A program made the translations under genes and the position numbers. Below are positions 48,501 through 58,344 of a stretch of 64,000 nucleotides of DNA, one piece after another. Where the stretch lies: assembly GCA_963752695.1 (NCBI GenBank), contig CAVVZB010000003.1:493210-557209 (forward strand), written 5' to 3'. The DNA is from Bog-113 sp963752695. Its GTDB lineage: Bacteria > Acidobacteriota > Terriglobia > Bryobacterales > Bryobacteraceae. The first letter of the stretch is position 1. Each line of letters opens with the position of its first letter. The notes under the pieces are model-generated. The model did no database searches. It saw nothing but the letters and a program-made list of their open reading frames with translations, and was not told where the DNA came from.

Positions 48501-49336
48501 CACGCCCCCGCGCGGGGGGCGACGCCGCGACACCCGAACTGCGGACGTGGCGGATGCGATGTTTCAATCCACGCCCCCGCGCGGGGGGCGACCGCTGAAC
48601 CGTTCGCCGATGGCGAGTCTACGTGAGTGTTTCAATCCACGCCCCCGCGCGGGGGGCGACCGATCGCGAGCACGGCCGCTCAGTGGCACGACTTGTTTCA
48701 ATCCACGCCCCCGCGCGGGGGGCGACACCACGGACACGAACGGGCATGCCGCATATGCTGTGTTTCAATCCACGCCCCCGCGCGGGGGGCGACGAGATCG
48801 GATGCGGGTTGGCAAGCCGGAGTTGATGAGTTTCAATCCACGCCCCCGCGCGGGGGGCGACAGCCGATCAGGATCCAGCTTGGCATCGCGCACATGTTTC
48901 AATCCACGCCCCCGCGCGGGGGGCGACGTTGCAAGCTGTTAACGGCGCGTTCGTGGTCAACGACTGTTTCAATCCACGCCCCCGCGCGGGGGGCGACGCT
49001 GCGAACCAGCCCGCCCATCAGTGAGCAGATAGGTTTCAATCCACGCCCCCGCGCGGGGGGCGACCGCCGTCACGGTGCCGATGCTGCCGCCGATTCCATG
49101 TTTCAATCCACGCCCCCGCGCGGGGGGCGACAACACCGGACTGTATGCGTCCAGTTCGCGACTGCGGTTTCAATCCACGCCCCCGCGCGGGGGGCGACAT
49201 ACCGCGGCCCGACACGCACTTCGTTCCACGTCTGTTTCAATCCACGCCCCCGCGCGGGGGGCGACACCGGCACTTCAGTACCAGATCATCGACGGTCGTA
49301 ACTAGTTTCAATCCACGCCCCCGCGCGGGGGGCGAC
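45543..49336 (-). CRISPR. Type I-C CRISPR array, 57 repeats and 56 spacers
   Basis: The repeat is 32 bp, read on the plus strand as GTTTCAATCCACGC + CCCCGCGCGGGGGGCGAC; on the minus strand it ends in GTGGATTGAAAC, the type I-C hallmark. The GC-rich inner part is palindromic. I counted 57 copies by hand (first 45543, then 45610, 45674 ... 49234, 49305). Spacers are about 33-39 bp and I saw no obvious duplicate. All copies appear identical except the leftmost (45543-45574), which keeps only the GC-rich half. It lies at the trailer end, so the leader is on the right and transcription runs leftward, like the cas genes. Confidence 0.98.
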
Positions 49337-49537
49337 TGCACATGCGCTAAATACGTGCATCTGCTACAGATAGATTCCCATAAACGCGGATCTCACCAAA
49401 TTCGGCATCCGCTCGGCCCAGAAATCGAAACAGCCATGCGCACCTATTTCGATCCAAAGCAATTACTCGGTTCGCGAATCTTCCAGGGAATTCGTGCACG
49501 CTTAGGGTCCGCGTCACTGGTTTCATCGTCCAAGCAT
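49337..49537 (-). promoter_or_regulatory. CRISPR leader
   Basis: The 200 bp between the newest repeat and cas2 have the expected position of the leader that promotes array transcription and spacer acquisition. I cannot define promoter boxes with confidence. Confidence 0.6.
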
Positions 49538-49828
49538 CTAAAGAATCAGCGGTGCTTCCGGATCATAAGACGCCTTCGCGCCTACGTGCTCCACTCGCCT
49601 CCGCCACTCGGTCCCCAGAAAATAGAACCGCAGGCTATCCTGTGCCGGGTCCGCCTCCGCAACAAGACCGGCCCGTAGCACCACCCACTGCGCGGAGTCC
49701 ACCACGCACTCGAATACCGAGTTCTGAACCCGCTGGCCGTGATCTTCGCACAAACGGGCCACCCGGCGCAGCCTACGCCGCCCAGCGTCATCCCGCGTGC
49801 TCACGTCATAACTGACCAGAACCATCAC
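49538..49828 (-). CDS. cas2: CRISPR-associated endonuclease Cas2
   Basis: The 96-residue protein MVLVSYDVSTRDDAGRRRLRRVARLCEDHGQRVQNSVFEC has the Cas2 ferredoxin-like fold and the conserved Asp in SYDVS. Cas2 bridges two Cas1 dimers in the spacer integration complex. It starts 7 bp after cas1 and is the last cas gene before the leader. Confidence 0.96.
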   Translation of the reverse strand: MMVLVSYDVSTRDDAGRRRLRRVARLCEDHGQRVQNSVFECVVDSAQWVVLRAGLVAEADPAQDSLRFYFLGTEWRRRVEHVGAKASYDPEAPLIL

Positions 49829-49834
49829 GGGCGG

Positions 49835-50866
49835 TCACCTCCAGAAGAATGCGGGGTATGCGTCTAGACCGCCGCGCACGTGGCGCGCAAACAGCAGCGC
49901 CTGCACGTACGGAACAAGTCCGAGTGGTATGCGCTCCTTTAGGTACGGGTGCTCGATCTCGTCCTGCTTACGCAACTGCCACGCGGACAACACCTGCTTG
50001 CGCGTCTCGTCGTTCATCTGGATGCCGCCGCCATCCTGCTCCGAAAATCCCGCGCCTTGTACCTGTCGCCGGTTGATCAGCGTAAGCACCAGCCGGTCCG
50101 CTAGAGCGGCGCGCAGTTCCTCCATCAGATCCAGAGCCAGACTCGGACGCCCAGGCCGGTCGGCATGCAGAAACCCGACCGCCGGATCGAGGCCGACGCT
50201 CTCCAGAGCGGACTCGATGTCGTGGCGCAACAGAGCATAGACAAACGACAGCAGGGCATTCACGCGATCCAGCGGCGGCCGCCGGGAACGGCCTTCAAAC
50301 TGAAAAGACTCCCGGTCCCCGGCGATCATCTGGTTGAAAACCGAAAAGTAAGCCTGCCCCGCCACACCCTCATAGCCCCGCGCTTCGTCGATGGATGCCG
50401 CCCGGGACGCTTCCAGGCCCGCCCACGAGAGCCGACTGGCGGCGTTGCGAATATCGTCCCCACGAGCATCATCGGAGAGTTCGCGAGCCGCGCGAAGCAG
50501 AACCACGCGGCTGTTCGCTATCTTCGCCGCCACAATCGCCCGCACGCCGGGAAGCGTCTTCCCTTCGTCGTCCGCCATCCGGTACTGTTGCCTGCGCAGG
50601 AGCACGTTTCCGGATACGGGACCCTGCACGCGGGCGATGAATCTTCCCTGCTCACTCAGGAAAGAGATGCCCACGCCCCGCTCGCAACACAATCCCAGCA
50701 CCGGCGGACTGCAAGACACCCGCCCCCAACACACCAGCCCTTCGAGGGTATGCACGGGAACTCGCAGCTTTAGTTCGTCGCCCACTCTGATCGCCACCGT
50801 CTCGCCGTCGCGGTGGAGATACGCGCCCTGCGTCATCACATGCAGAGTGTTGAGTAGCTTTCGCAT
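49835..50866 (-). CDS. cas1: CRISPR-associated endonuclease Cas1 (type I-C)
   Basis: The 343-residue protein has the type I-C Cas1 beginning (MRKLLNTLHVMTQGAYLHRDGE), the beta domain with RVSCSPPVLGLCCERGVGISFLS, and the helical catalytic part with NALLSFVYALLRHDIESALESVGLDPAVGFLHADRPGRPSLALDLME. It contains the metal-binding Glu, His and Asp positions. It integrates new spacers at the leader end. The length is normal and the frame intact, so acquisition should be possible. Confidence 0.97.
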   Translation of the reverse strand: MRKLLNTLHVMTQGAYLHRDGETVAIRVGDELKLRVPVHTLEGLVCWGRVSCSPPVLGLCCERGVGISFLSEQGRFIARVQGPVSGNVLLRRQQYRMADDEGKTLPGVRAIVAAKIANSRVVLLRAARELSDDARGDDIRNAASRLSWAGLEASRAASIDEARGYEGVAGQAYFSVFNQMIAGDRESFQFEGRSRRPPLDRVNALLSFVYALLRHDIESALESVGLDPAVGFLHADRPGRPSLALDLMEELRAALADRLVLTLINRRQVQGAGFSEQDGGGIQMNDETRKQVLSAWQLRKQDEIEHPYLKERIPLGLVPYVQALLFARHVRGGLDAYPAFFWR

Positions 50867-50875
50867 GAGCTCGAG

Positions 50876-51520
50876 TTAATAGTCCTGCCGGAGCGAACGT
50901 AGCTGCACTGTCACCCAACGTCCCGCGGCGTCATCACGGGCGGTGACCTCCGGTAGACAGACGTTTACCAGAGAGCAATTGCGGCAGTGGGGCCCAGGCG
51001 TCGCAGCGGGTGTCAGACCTTTTCGGTAGAGGCGGTGCATCGTGGCCGCGAGTTCTTCCGTTCGCCACCGCAGCGCCGGCGTAAACTCCACTTCCAGCCG
51101 CCGTCGCGGAGTCCCGTAGAAGATGGCGCCGACTGCGATCGCAGTGTCCAGCATTTCCTCTAGACAGAGTGCCTGCGCACAGAGTTGCACGGCGTCGCAG
51201 TCTTGCGGCTTGCCCCTGCCGCGCTTGTACTCCACCGGATACGGCGAGGGCCGGAACTCGACGACATCTGCGCGCCCGGTCAGGTGCAATCTTTCCGACC
51301 GCAGCCACATGCCGCGCACCGTGCGCACCGTGGCTCGACGGCTCTCTCCTGGCACGTCGGGGCGTTCATGCAGTAGCCGTCCTTCCGCAGTCCTGACGTT
51401 CTCCACCCATACCTGCTCGAGATGGATGAGTGCCCACTGCCGCGAGCAGAAGGCCAGATGCTGAAGACCGCTTAGCGGGAGCGAATCGTCGTCGCGTTCG
51501 GAAGTAGAGGTGGCGTTCAC
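50876..51520 (-). CDS. cas4: CRISPR-associated nuclease Cas4
   Basis: The 214-residue protein has the Cas4 pattern: first iron-sulfur cysteine in HLAFCSRQWALIHLEQVW (Cys25), RecB-type nuclease residues in VVEFRPSPYPVEYKRGRGKPQDCDAVQLCAQALCLEE, and the distal cluster cysteines in HCRNCSLVNVC. Cas4 trims pre-spacers and selects those next to a PAM. It lies between cas7 and cas1 as in standard type I-C operons. Confidence 0.95.
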   Translation of the reverse strand: MNATSTSERDDDSLPLSGLQHLAFCSRQWALIHLEQVWVENVRTAEGRLLHERPDVPGESRRATVRTVRGMWLRSERLHLTGRADVVEFRPSPYPVEYKRGRGKPQDCDAVQLCAQALCLEEMLDTAIAVGAIFYGTPRRRLEVEFTPALRWRTEELAATMHRLYRKGLTPAATPGPHCRNCSLVNVCLPEVTARDDAAGRWVTVQLRSLRQDY

Positions 51521-51539
51521 AAATCAAACTCACCTTCAT

Positions 51540-52385
51540 TCAGAAGCCGTCGATTTCCTCGGCTATCAATCCATCGAGATTATTTAACGTATAAGTTCCA
51601 TCAAGATTCACCTTGAGCGTTCCATGCACTCTCGCAGAAGAGTACTGACCGCACTTTCCGGCCCGGTGCTTCCACCAAATTACTTTGATGACTGCCATAC
51701 TGCCTTCCGGTCGCGCCGAAGACGCGTCATTCTCAAAAAGCTTTGGTAAGACTTGTTTGATGGCCTCCGCGTCCGCGTCGCTAAAACCGGTCCGCTCGGC
51801 GAGTTGCGGATTCATACTGCCGTAAAACACGTACACGGCTTCGTCAACACGATGTTTCATGCCCATCGTGTCCGAACCGCGCTTACTTCCGTCCCCGTCA
51901 CCACTGACGCTCTTCGTAATCTGCGTGCTGGTCACATCGACGGGGGCCAGGCTAAAGGCGGATTGCACGGTCACAGGCCCTCGGATCGGAATGGACACGC
52001 CCGTATCGCCGTCCTCGTCTTGCCCCTTGGCCTTATTCTTTTTTGGTAGCGCAAAGAGCTGGCCGAACGCGCGCACATCGAACCAAGTCTCACTGGCCAG
52101 CTTGGCTGTTTCGGAAGAGCCAAACTTCTTGCTAAGCGCCTTTTCCGCGCGGTCTCGAAGACTCGTGGCGTCGTCGTTCTTACGATCGTCCGATTGGACG
52201 AAGATGTTGTGCCCGTTCTCGACGAGTCGATCACGGAGTTTCCGCTTGATGCAAACATCGGTGATTTCACCAAATCCGTTGTAATCCGTTCGCGGGCGAT
52301 TCCCGTTCAATGGATCGCCGTTCGGGTTGGCATGGCGCACGCGAAGCACCACGGCAAAGTCGTTCTTGTTTTGTAGTGAACTCAA
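51540..52385 (-). CDS. cas7c: Cas7c (Csd2), Cascade backbone subunit
   Basis: The 281-residue protein begins LQNKNDFAVVLRVRHANPNGDPLNGNRPRTDYNGFGEITDVCIKRKLRDRL, the typical Csd2 start with the RAMP fold. GVSIPIRGPVTVQSAFSLAPVDVTSTQITKSV follows. Several copies polymerise along the crRNA. The length is normal for the family and the frame intact. It lies 10 bp after cas8c. Confidence 0.96.
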   Translation of the reverse strand: MSSLQNKNDFAVVLRVRHANPNGDPLNGNRPRTDYNGFGEITDVCIKRKLRDRLVENGHNIFVQSDDRKNDDATSLRDRAEKALSKKFGSSETAKLASETWFDVRAFGQLFALPKKNKAKGQDEDGDTGVSIPIRGPVTVQSAFSLAPVDVTSTQITKSVSGDGDGSKRGSDTMGMKHRVDEAVYVFYGSMNPQLAERTGFSDADAEAIKQVLPKLFENDASSARPEGSMAVIKVIWWKHRAGKCGQYSSARVHGTLKVNLDGTYTLNNLDGLIAEEIDGF

Positions 52386-52395
52386 GGGTTTCTCC

Positions 52396-52833
52396 TTACT
52401 CGTTAAATGGCGGTGGATCTAAGACGTTTTGCGTTTCTGCACTGCGCTCGTCTTTGCCTTCATGCTTTGAAGCCTCCCAACGCAGCGCCGAGCGCTGGCA
52501 ATGATAGCCAAGCAAAAACTCCGCGTCGAGTCGCCCGGACCGGGCAAAATCATCGCCCTCAAATCGGCTGACGATATCGTCGAGCAAACGCTTCCATATG
52601 AACAGAGGCTTAGGTCGGATACTTTGAAGACGCTGAATGTAGGGGCGAAGCGCCAACTCAATCGTTCGCCACGTTTCGGCGGGATGATCCGCAAATCGCT
52701 GCATCAGCCGTTCGGCGCTGGTCTCGCGCGTCTCCTTCGCAAGATAGAGCGAGTAGCCTTCGATCCTCTCCGCGACGGCTAGCAGCCTTCCGAACAAATA
52801 GCTACGCGACTTGCGATCTTCTTCGAGCGACAT
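52396..52833 (-). CDS. cas11c: Cas11c small subunit, internal product of cas8c
   Basis: In type I-C the small subunit is made by internal initiation within the 3' part of cas8c. Here ATG at 52833 begins MSLEEDRKSRSYLFGRLLAVAERIEGYSLYLAKE, with GGGAGG (52845-52850) 11 nt before it. This gives a mainly helical protein of 145 residues, in the expected size range. This start lies downstream of the frameshift, so Cas11c can still be made. The role follows the family; the exact start is inferred. Confidence 0.55.
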   Translation of the reverse strand: MSLEEDRKSRSYLFGRLLAVAERIEGYSLYLAKETRETSAERLMQRFADHPAETWRTIELALRPYIQRLQSIRPKPLFIWKRLLDDIVSRFEGDDFARSGRLDAEFLLGYHCQRSALRWEASKHEGKDERSAETQNVLDPPPFNE

Positions 52834-54397
52834 CCTGTAGTGATCCTCCCTTCTGCTTCCACGAATCAGAGCACACGCAACACCCAGGCACCGTTCCCAC
52901 TCCCAGTGTTCTTTGCCCACGCGGTTCGTTGCTTGCTGAGCACAGGCCATCATGAGGTCGCGCGGAATGGGCCGGCCGTCCACGATACAAGGCAGCAGGC
53001 GCTCAACGGTCGATTTCCTCAGCTTTTCGTCGACTCGTCGGCCATAAGCGGCCTCCGCAATATCGCGGGGAGCCGGGCGCTCCAGAGAACTTGCGATCCT
53101 TGCCCATGTTTTGAGGCCACGCCGTGAACTCATGCCAGTTCTGGATGCGGTCGAGAAATTCCGAAGCTCTTAGCTCCCGGTAATAAGTTATGGCCATGCG
53201 CCCGGGCGTCGCGGAATCTACCGCCATGATCACGATATCTTCGCGGTCGCCGAGTTTCTCCGCATACCCGCTAATCAACTTCTTTACCTGCCTCGCGAAA
53301 AGCTGACCGGCATCGCCCTTGTAGAGCGCAGTCACCACTGGCGGCTGCGAAACTTGTAGGGTGACGCCACGAACCTCTGCTCCAGGTTCATCACCGATCG
53401 GACGGAGTTCATCCGAACCCGCGACCAATGCCGGGATCGCCTCACCGCTCACTGCCCAGGCGACGATGGCCTGATCTCCATTCTTGTATCCCTGCCTTGA
53501 AATTAACCATCGCAGCGCATTATGTGCTTTCTGCGTGGTCAAACTCCCGACTCCATATGCCTCTGTCGGTTTATCGAATCGCCCGCGAAAGGTATACCCA
53601 TTGGAGTCGTTGGATGAAATCAGCTTTGCGCCATCCGCCGCGTGTCTAAGCCGCTTCGGATGATTCGTCGCCGGAGCCAGGGTGTCTCCCGTGACCATAC
53701 AAAAAGAGGTGGGTTTCGCCTGCTTTGCTACGAACCGCTGCCAGGAACCATGCACCTGTGGATTCCGCCAAAGCTGGGCGCTTCCTTGCGGGTCCCGCAG
53801 TTCGACGATCCAGCGAACCACCGCGCTACGCTGATCTCGTTCCCCAGCGGTAGCAGTCAACAGCTTGAAAAGGGCTGGGGATGTGCCCGGGTTCTCCCAT
53901 TGTGTTAGAAGTCTTCCCTCCGTGTCCACGTGCAAAATTTGATTTTGTTGTAGGTCCGCCAGGATGGTCCCGCCCTCGACGTAACGCAGAACGGCTTCCA
54001 CATGCGGTTCGGGCTCAGATGCCACCCAGCGCCTAAGCTGATTGATGTATAGGTTGTGCTTAGACTCCGCGTCGTTCTTTTTCTTCGGCCGCTTGGCCGG
54101 TTTTTGCGAAGCCTCGGCATCCGCAAGCCCGTTCTCCGGGGCGATATACTCGAGCTTGTCGATCAACCCGTGCGCGACAGGGCTCGAAGTGCGGCCCGCC
54201 GAGTCCTCGGTAGCTGGAATAAAGGTGGTCTCTTTTGCTACCACGGAAGCGGCACGGAATTTTCCCGAGCCGCTCAGCGTGATCTCGATATGAACCTGTT
54301 GTTCGGCATGATCAACCGGCATCAACGGGTTCTTGTCAAACTGCGGTCGTCCCGCGCAGTGGTCGTACGTCTCGTAGAGCTTCTGAATCCAGCTCAA
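52396..54397 (-). pseudogene. cas8c: cas8c (Csd1) split by a one-base frameshift
   Basis: The 5' part (54397 to 53003, from MSWIQKLYETYDHC) reads properly to NMGKDRKFSGAP and then goes out of frame. The 3' part (frame 53133 to 52396) picks up with PRDIAEAAYGRRVDEKLRKSTVERLLPCIVDG. Removing one C in the GCCCGG at 53072-53079 would join them into a normal Csd1 of about 600 residues. Cas8c recognises the PAM and recruits Cas3, so as written interference should fail. It overlaps the cas5c stop by 4 nt. A sequencing or assembly error is possible. Confidence 0.85.
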
Positions 54398-55170
54398 GCG
54401 CCATCTCCCAAATTTGCGGCGTACTGCTCCGCCTCGGTCTCGATGTACTGAAGATCGTGTTCCATGCCGAACTTCTTCGGATTCATGGCACGGATCTCTT
54501 TCTTGTGTTCAGCCGGAATTTCCTCTGGGCGTGGAAACGAAAGCATGCCATCGACCAGTTTCGGCCGCCAGAAGTTGCTGGCCAGCCTGCCTTCCCCCGT
54601 TTCATCGGGGTAATCGAAGCTGTGGAACATGACGCCGTATTGCAATTCGCCGTCATGGTCACACGCGCCTCCACCAAGCCCAAACTCGCACGGTTCGACG
54701 TACGCCTGACATTCGCGCGTCCCCAGAAAGATGTCTTGCCGGCCGCCGCGTTCCAGGCTGCGCTTGGCAATTTCAAAGTGCTTCCCATCGCTGCGGTCGC
54801 GCTTCAATTCGGGCCTGTGTTCGTTCCACTCAAAGTGGGCTCGAACCTGATATTCGATTCGCGGCTCGTTCGTCTCCGAGTCGCTGTCACCCGTGAGGTA
54901 AGTGTAGACAGCCAGCGTGTTCCCGCCGGTCCATTCCAGCGGCTTCACACCCTTGGTCTGTGTTCGGATCCGCTTCATCACCCGCACTTGATCGACGTGC
55001 CATATGAATGTCGGCTTCCAATAAATGCTCTTAGCTATGCCTTTTAGCGCCTCGTACGTGGGCAGATGGTAGGAGCACTTTTCTCCGCCAACGCGGGTAA
55101 GTGGGTCAGTGAACATCGCGTACCGCCCCCAGACGCGAAACTCGATCGTGTTCTTCGGCGTGTTATGCAA
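54394..55170 (-). CDS. cas5c: Cas5c, crRNA-processing endoribonuclease
   Basis: The 258-residue protein begins NTIEFRVWGRYAMFTDPLTRVGGEKCSYHLPTYEALKGIAKSIYWKP, the Cas5d/Cas5c beginning. In type I-C, which lacks Cas6, this subunit cuts the repeat transcript and holds the 5' handle. FGLGGGACDHDGELQYGVMFHSFDYPDE follows. It overlaps cas3 by 8 nt and cas8c by 4 nt. The length and frame are normal. Confidence 0.95.
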   Translation of the reverse strand: MHNTPKNTIEFRVWGRYAMFTDPLTRVGGEKCSYHLPTYEALKGIAKSIYWKPTFIWHVDQVRVMKRIRTQTKGVKPLEWTGGNTLAVYTYLTGDSDSETNEPRIEYQVRAHFEWNEHRPELKRDRSDGKHFEIAKRSLERGGRQDIFLGTRECQAYVEPCEFGLGGGACDHDGELQYGVMFHSFDYPDETGEGRLASNFWRPKLVDGMLSFPRPEEIPAEHKKEIRAMNPKKFGMEHDLQYIETEAEQYAANLGDGA

Positions 55171-57592
55171 TCATGCTCTCCATTCTTCCGGTCCCGTCGA
55201 GCGTCAGCCCGAACTCGTCCGAATAGAATTCTTCCCGCAGGCAGAATACACCAGTCTCCTTCTTTGCCTCGCAAATAGCCCCGCTCCGATTCAAAGAATC
55301 CAACTCCCACTCAAACACGTTCACCGCGAACTGCTGCGCCTTCCTCAGTAGTTGGAAGTCTACAGCAATATCACGCGAAGCGCTCAAAGCACTCATCAAC
55401 TCCTTTGCCTGTTGGTTGTACGGAACGATGAGACCCCGGGTCTCACCGTCGATTACGCGAAACTCCTTGGAAGCGCTCTCGAACGACTGCATGAATCCGT
55501 TTCTCCGAACGCCCGCTAGTCTGGCCTCCGCTACCGCCATGCCGTTTTCCCCAAACATCTGCAGCAGGGTGTCGTCGCGCTGCGCCTTCACCGGGTAGTC
55601 CATCTGTCCCTTGCGGGCGAAGAAGTGGTGCCCGAAGAAGCGCGCCATCTGAAGCGGATCTGACAAGGGAAACGGCGTGTCTCCGCGTTCGTCTCTCCAA
55701 TCGTCCAGCACCCTCCGGGCATTTTGCTGTGCGCACCGGATCTCCTCCAACTGCTTCGGAAGCGGGTCCGCCATCTTGACTATATGCACTCTCCCGACAG
55801 GTCGCTCCCCGTTGCGGTTGCAGCGTCCGGCCGCCTGCGCGATAGAATCCAAGCCGGCCAAGTCACGCACTACGGAAGCGAAGTCGATGTCGACGCCGGC
55901 TTCGATCAACTGCGTACTGACACACAACACTCGCTTTTGCGCCAGTAGCGCTGCGCGCATGAAGCCTAAAGACCTGAGGCGGTGCGCGGGGCACATACGC
56001 GTACTGAGATGGACAAGGCAGCCTTCTTCAATCTGCTCACCTAAGTCACTCAGCCGTTGCTTGCAGCCAAGATAGATCGCCAGTGCGTCACGCTTGGTAT
56101 TGACGATCGCAAGACAGCTTCCGTATGTCAGCATCTCGCCTACAGAGAGAGCGCTGACGTCACTCGCACTCCACCCTCCGTGCTTGTTCGACGCATCGAA
56201 TGCATCAAACCGCTTTAGATCGCGAAAGAGCCGGGGCGCGTCCCGCATCAGTTCGGAGTCTCCGTTGAGCCGGATCGCTCCTTTACTCGGATCTACCGTA
56301 TCCAGCAGCGGCTGCGTTGCTGTGCAAAGCACAACGCTCGCGCCGCACTGTTCCACTAGAAAATTGACTGCATTATTGAACATGTGAATCATCCGCACTG
56401 GCAGGCTTTGCACCTCGTCGAAAACGATGACGGCCTTAGCCAGGGCATGCAGCCTACGCGCGGAGCGCGTACGGCCCCCAAAAAGCGCTTCTAGTACCTG
56501 CACAGCCGTCGTGAAAACGACCGGGGCATCCCAGTTTTCCGCCAACACGGTTCCCCTCCAACTCTCTTTGTCAGCCGCCAGGTTGGAGTGGTGTTCGAGC
56601 ACGACAGAAGCGAACGCGCAGCCGACCGGCTCAAGTATCTCGCGCACGACCTGCGCATTTTGGTCCGCGATGGAGATATAGGGGCTGACATAGATGACGC
56701 GGTCCATTCCCCGGGCCTGCGCATGATTCAGCGCAAAGCGAAGACTTGCCAGTGTCTTACCTCCGCCTGTCGGCACCGTTAGGGTAAAAACCCCCTGGGG
56801 CCGCCCGGCTGCAGCCAAGCAGGCGCCGGATATTTCCCAGCGAAGCTGGTCGATCCACCGTTCATTTGGGAAGGCGGCCAACCTGCGTTCTAGCCGGTTT
56901 GCGAGTTCGTGCCACGGCTCGTAGTCACCACGTTGTCGCAGCCTCGCTGCCGCGGGTTTTTCGAAATCCGAGGTATCGATGCGGTCTGCGTCGATGAGGC
57001 AACTGAACAGCGTTCGCAACAGTAACCCCTGCATGAACGGCTCGATAACCTCATTGCGATCCGTTTCCGCTATTCGCCCCATCGCCGCTTTGATCTCGGT
57101 CGCGACATCCGGCCCGTTGAGCAAGTCCTCCAACCGTCCGCGTATCTTCCGCTCGGTTTTGCTCCAAGCCTCGTCGCTGTGGCTCAACCCAACATCCTTG
57201 TTTATCCTCCGGGTAAATACATCGCTTCCGTCGGGAGCGATGCAATCAATGAGACCCGAGTGGTGCGAAGCCACGCATAACGCAAGCATCTGGCCCGCAA
57301 TCCCTCCCTCCGCATGATTTAGACCTCGTTCGATGATATGCGCCCCGGCGGTAGAGTGGTCCACGCTGCCCCTTTCAGTCGCCGCGTTACCTTCAGAGTC
57401 GCCAATGTACTGTTGAAATGCAGCGGAGTATTTCCCCAGGTCATGCGCGAGACCAATAAGCTCCCCGGCCTTTGACATTCCGATTTTCCGCGCCAGATGA
57501 GAAGTGATCTCCGCGACCGCCTCAAGATGTTGGCCGAGATCCTGCCAAGTCGCACGCATGCAGTCCGGCCGGGAGTGCGCGAAAAAAGACAT
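55163..57592 (-). CDS. cas3: Cas3 helicase-nuclease
   Basis: The 809-residue protein has an N-terminal HD nuclease domain (LIGLAHDLGKYSAAFQQYI with His50-Asp51, SVDHS and ASHHSG). A superfamily 2 helicase follows, with Walker A VPTGGGKTLASL (about 273-284), DEVQ (392-395) and the late motif GRCNRNGE. It unwinds and degrades the DNA target after Cascade binds. It is the first gene of the operon. Sequence upstream of 57592 should contain the operon promoter. The frame appears intact. Confidence 0.97.
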   Translation of the reverse strand: MSFFAHSRPDCMRATWQDLGQHLEAVAEITSHLARKIGMSKAGELIGLAHDLGKYSAAFQQYIGDSEGNAATERGSVDHSTAGAHIIERGLNHAEGGIAGQMLALCVASHHSGLIDCIAPDGSDVFTRRINKDVGLSHSDEAWSKTERKIRGRLEDLLNGPDVATEIKAAMGRIAETDRNEVIEPFMQGLLLRTLFSCLIDADRIDTSDFEKPAAARLRQRGDYEPWHELANRLERRLAAFPNERWIDQLRWEISGACLAAAGRPQGVFTLTVPTGGGKTLASLRFALNHAQARGMDRVIYVSPYISIADQNAQVVREILEPVGCAFASVVLEHHSNLAADKESWRGTVLAENWDAPVVFTTAVQVLEALFGGRTRSARRLHALAKAVIVFDEVQSLPVRMIHMFNNAVNFLVEQCGASVVLCTATQPLLDTVDPSKGAIRLNGDSELMRDAPRLFRDLKRFDAFDASNKHGGWSASDVSALSVGEMLTYGSCLAIVNTKRDALAIYLGCKQRLSDLGEQIEEGCLVHLSTRMCPAHRLRSLGFMRAALLAQKRVLCVSTQLIEAGVDIDFASVVRDLAGLDSIAQAAGRCNRNGERPVGRVHIVKMADPLPKQLEEIRCAQQNARRVLDDWRDERGDTPFPLSDPLQMARFFGHHFFARKGQMDYPVKAQRDDTLLQMFGENGMAVAEARLAGVRRNGFMQSFESASKEFRVIDGETRGLIVPYNQQAKELMSALSASRDIAVDFQLLRKAQQFAVNVFEWELDSLNRSGAICEAKKETGVFCLREEFYSDEFGLTLDGTGRMESMIA

Positions 57593-57901
57593 ACGTCACA
57601 TTTAACACCAAGTTTCGATCCGATAAGGGGCTGGCATTCCGAAATCGATCACCTCACGCAGCGACACGGGCAGAGCAGCGTACGCGCGCGGCGAAGCGGA
57701 AAGGACGCCGGAACGCCTCCCCCTCGCGCTAACGGAACCGGGTTAGCGAGTATTTCGGTTGGGCATATACTGGCCGCTGCTCCAAATCCGGCGCGATAGT
57801 TGTTCGCCAGTCAATCCGAAGTGCGCCCCTCGTCAGAGACGCTGAGAATAATGGGTCAACACGGGAATGTGTGGCAGGCAGGTCACGCGCGTGCTGGAAC
57901 G
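57593..57901. promoter_or_regulatory. Upstream region of the cas operon
   Basis: This 300-bp gap before cas3 should contain the leftward cas promoter. I cannot point to boxes with confidence. It ends at the transposase relic. Confidence 0.35.
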
Positions 57902-58200
57902 CGGATCGAACAACTCGGCACACCCGGCGCGATTCGATGCGAATACGGGCCGAAGTTCACCGGCTTATTCTTTGTGGAATGGTGCCGGGCACTACAACGC
58001 AATCATTCATCTTCAGCCGGGAAGACCGTACAAAACGTGCGCGTGGAGAGTTTCAACGGCAGATTTCGGGATGAGTGCCTGAACGCGAACCTGTTCAGTA
58101 ACCGCGCCGATGCGCGCGGAATGATCGCGGGCTGGCGCAATGACTACAAGCGACAGCGGCCGCACAGCAGTCCTGAGTTATCGAACCTCGGGGGAGCTTG
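57902..58200 (+). pseudogene. IS3-family transposase (OrfB) C-terminal relic
   Basis: The frame reads VESFNGRFRDECLNANLFSNRADARGMIAGWRNDYKRQRPHSS. This is the C-terminal part of IS3-type transposases, with the third catalytic residue in ESFNGRFRDECLN. Upstream, RCEYGPKFTG is a degenerate version of the DNG-EFTS block. The first Asp region and the N-terminal half are absent, so it is a dead remnant. It marks a past insertion between the cas operon and the next module. Confidence 0.7.
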
Positions 58201-58344
58201 CGCCGTCTGCTCAGAGCTCACCAGCGGGATGGTCGCCAACCCACCGGAACGCCCGTCGAGGCAAGTTCATTTGCCTTGCCTCTCGCAGCGCACAGAGCGT
58301 TCATGGTGACAGTGGTTGACAGCCACTGAGAGGGAGTTAACACC

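Noticed and set aside
45950..49400. Long open frames across the CRISPR array encoding repeated peptides of the VSIHAPARGAT and FNPRPRAGGD kind
   Set aside because: They arise because the 32-bp repeat has no stop codon in several frames; the region is a CRISPR array and not a repeat protein gene.
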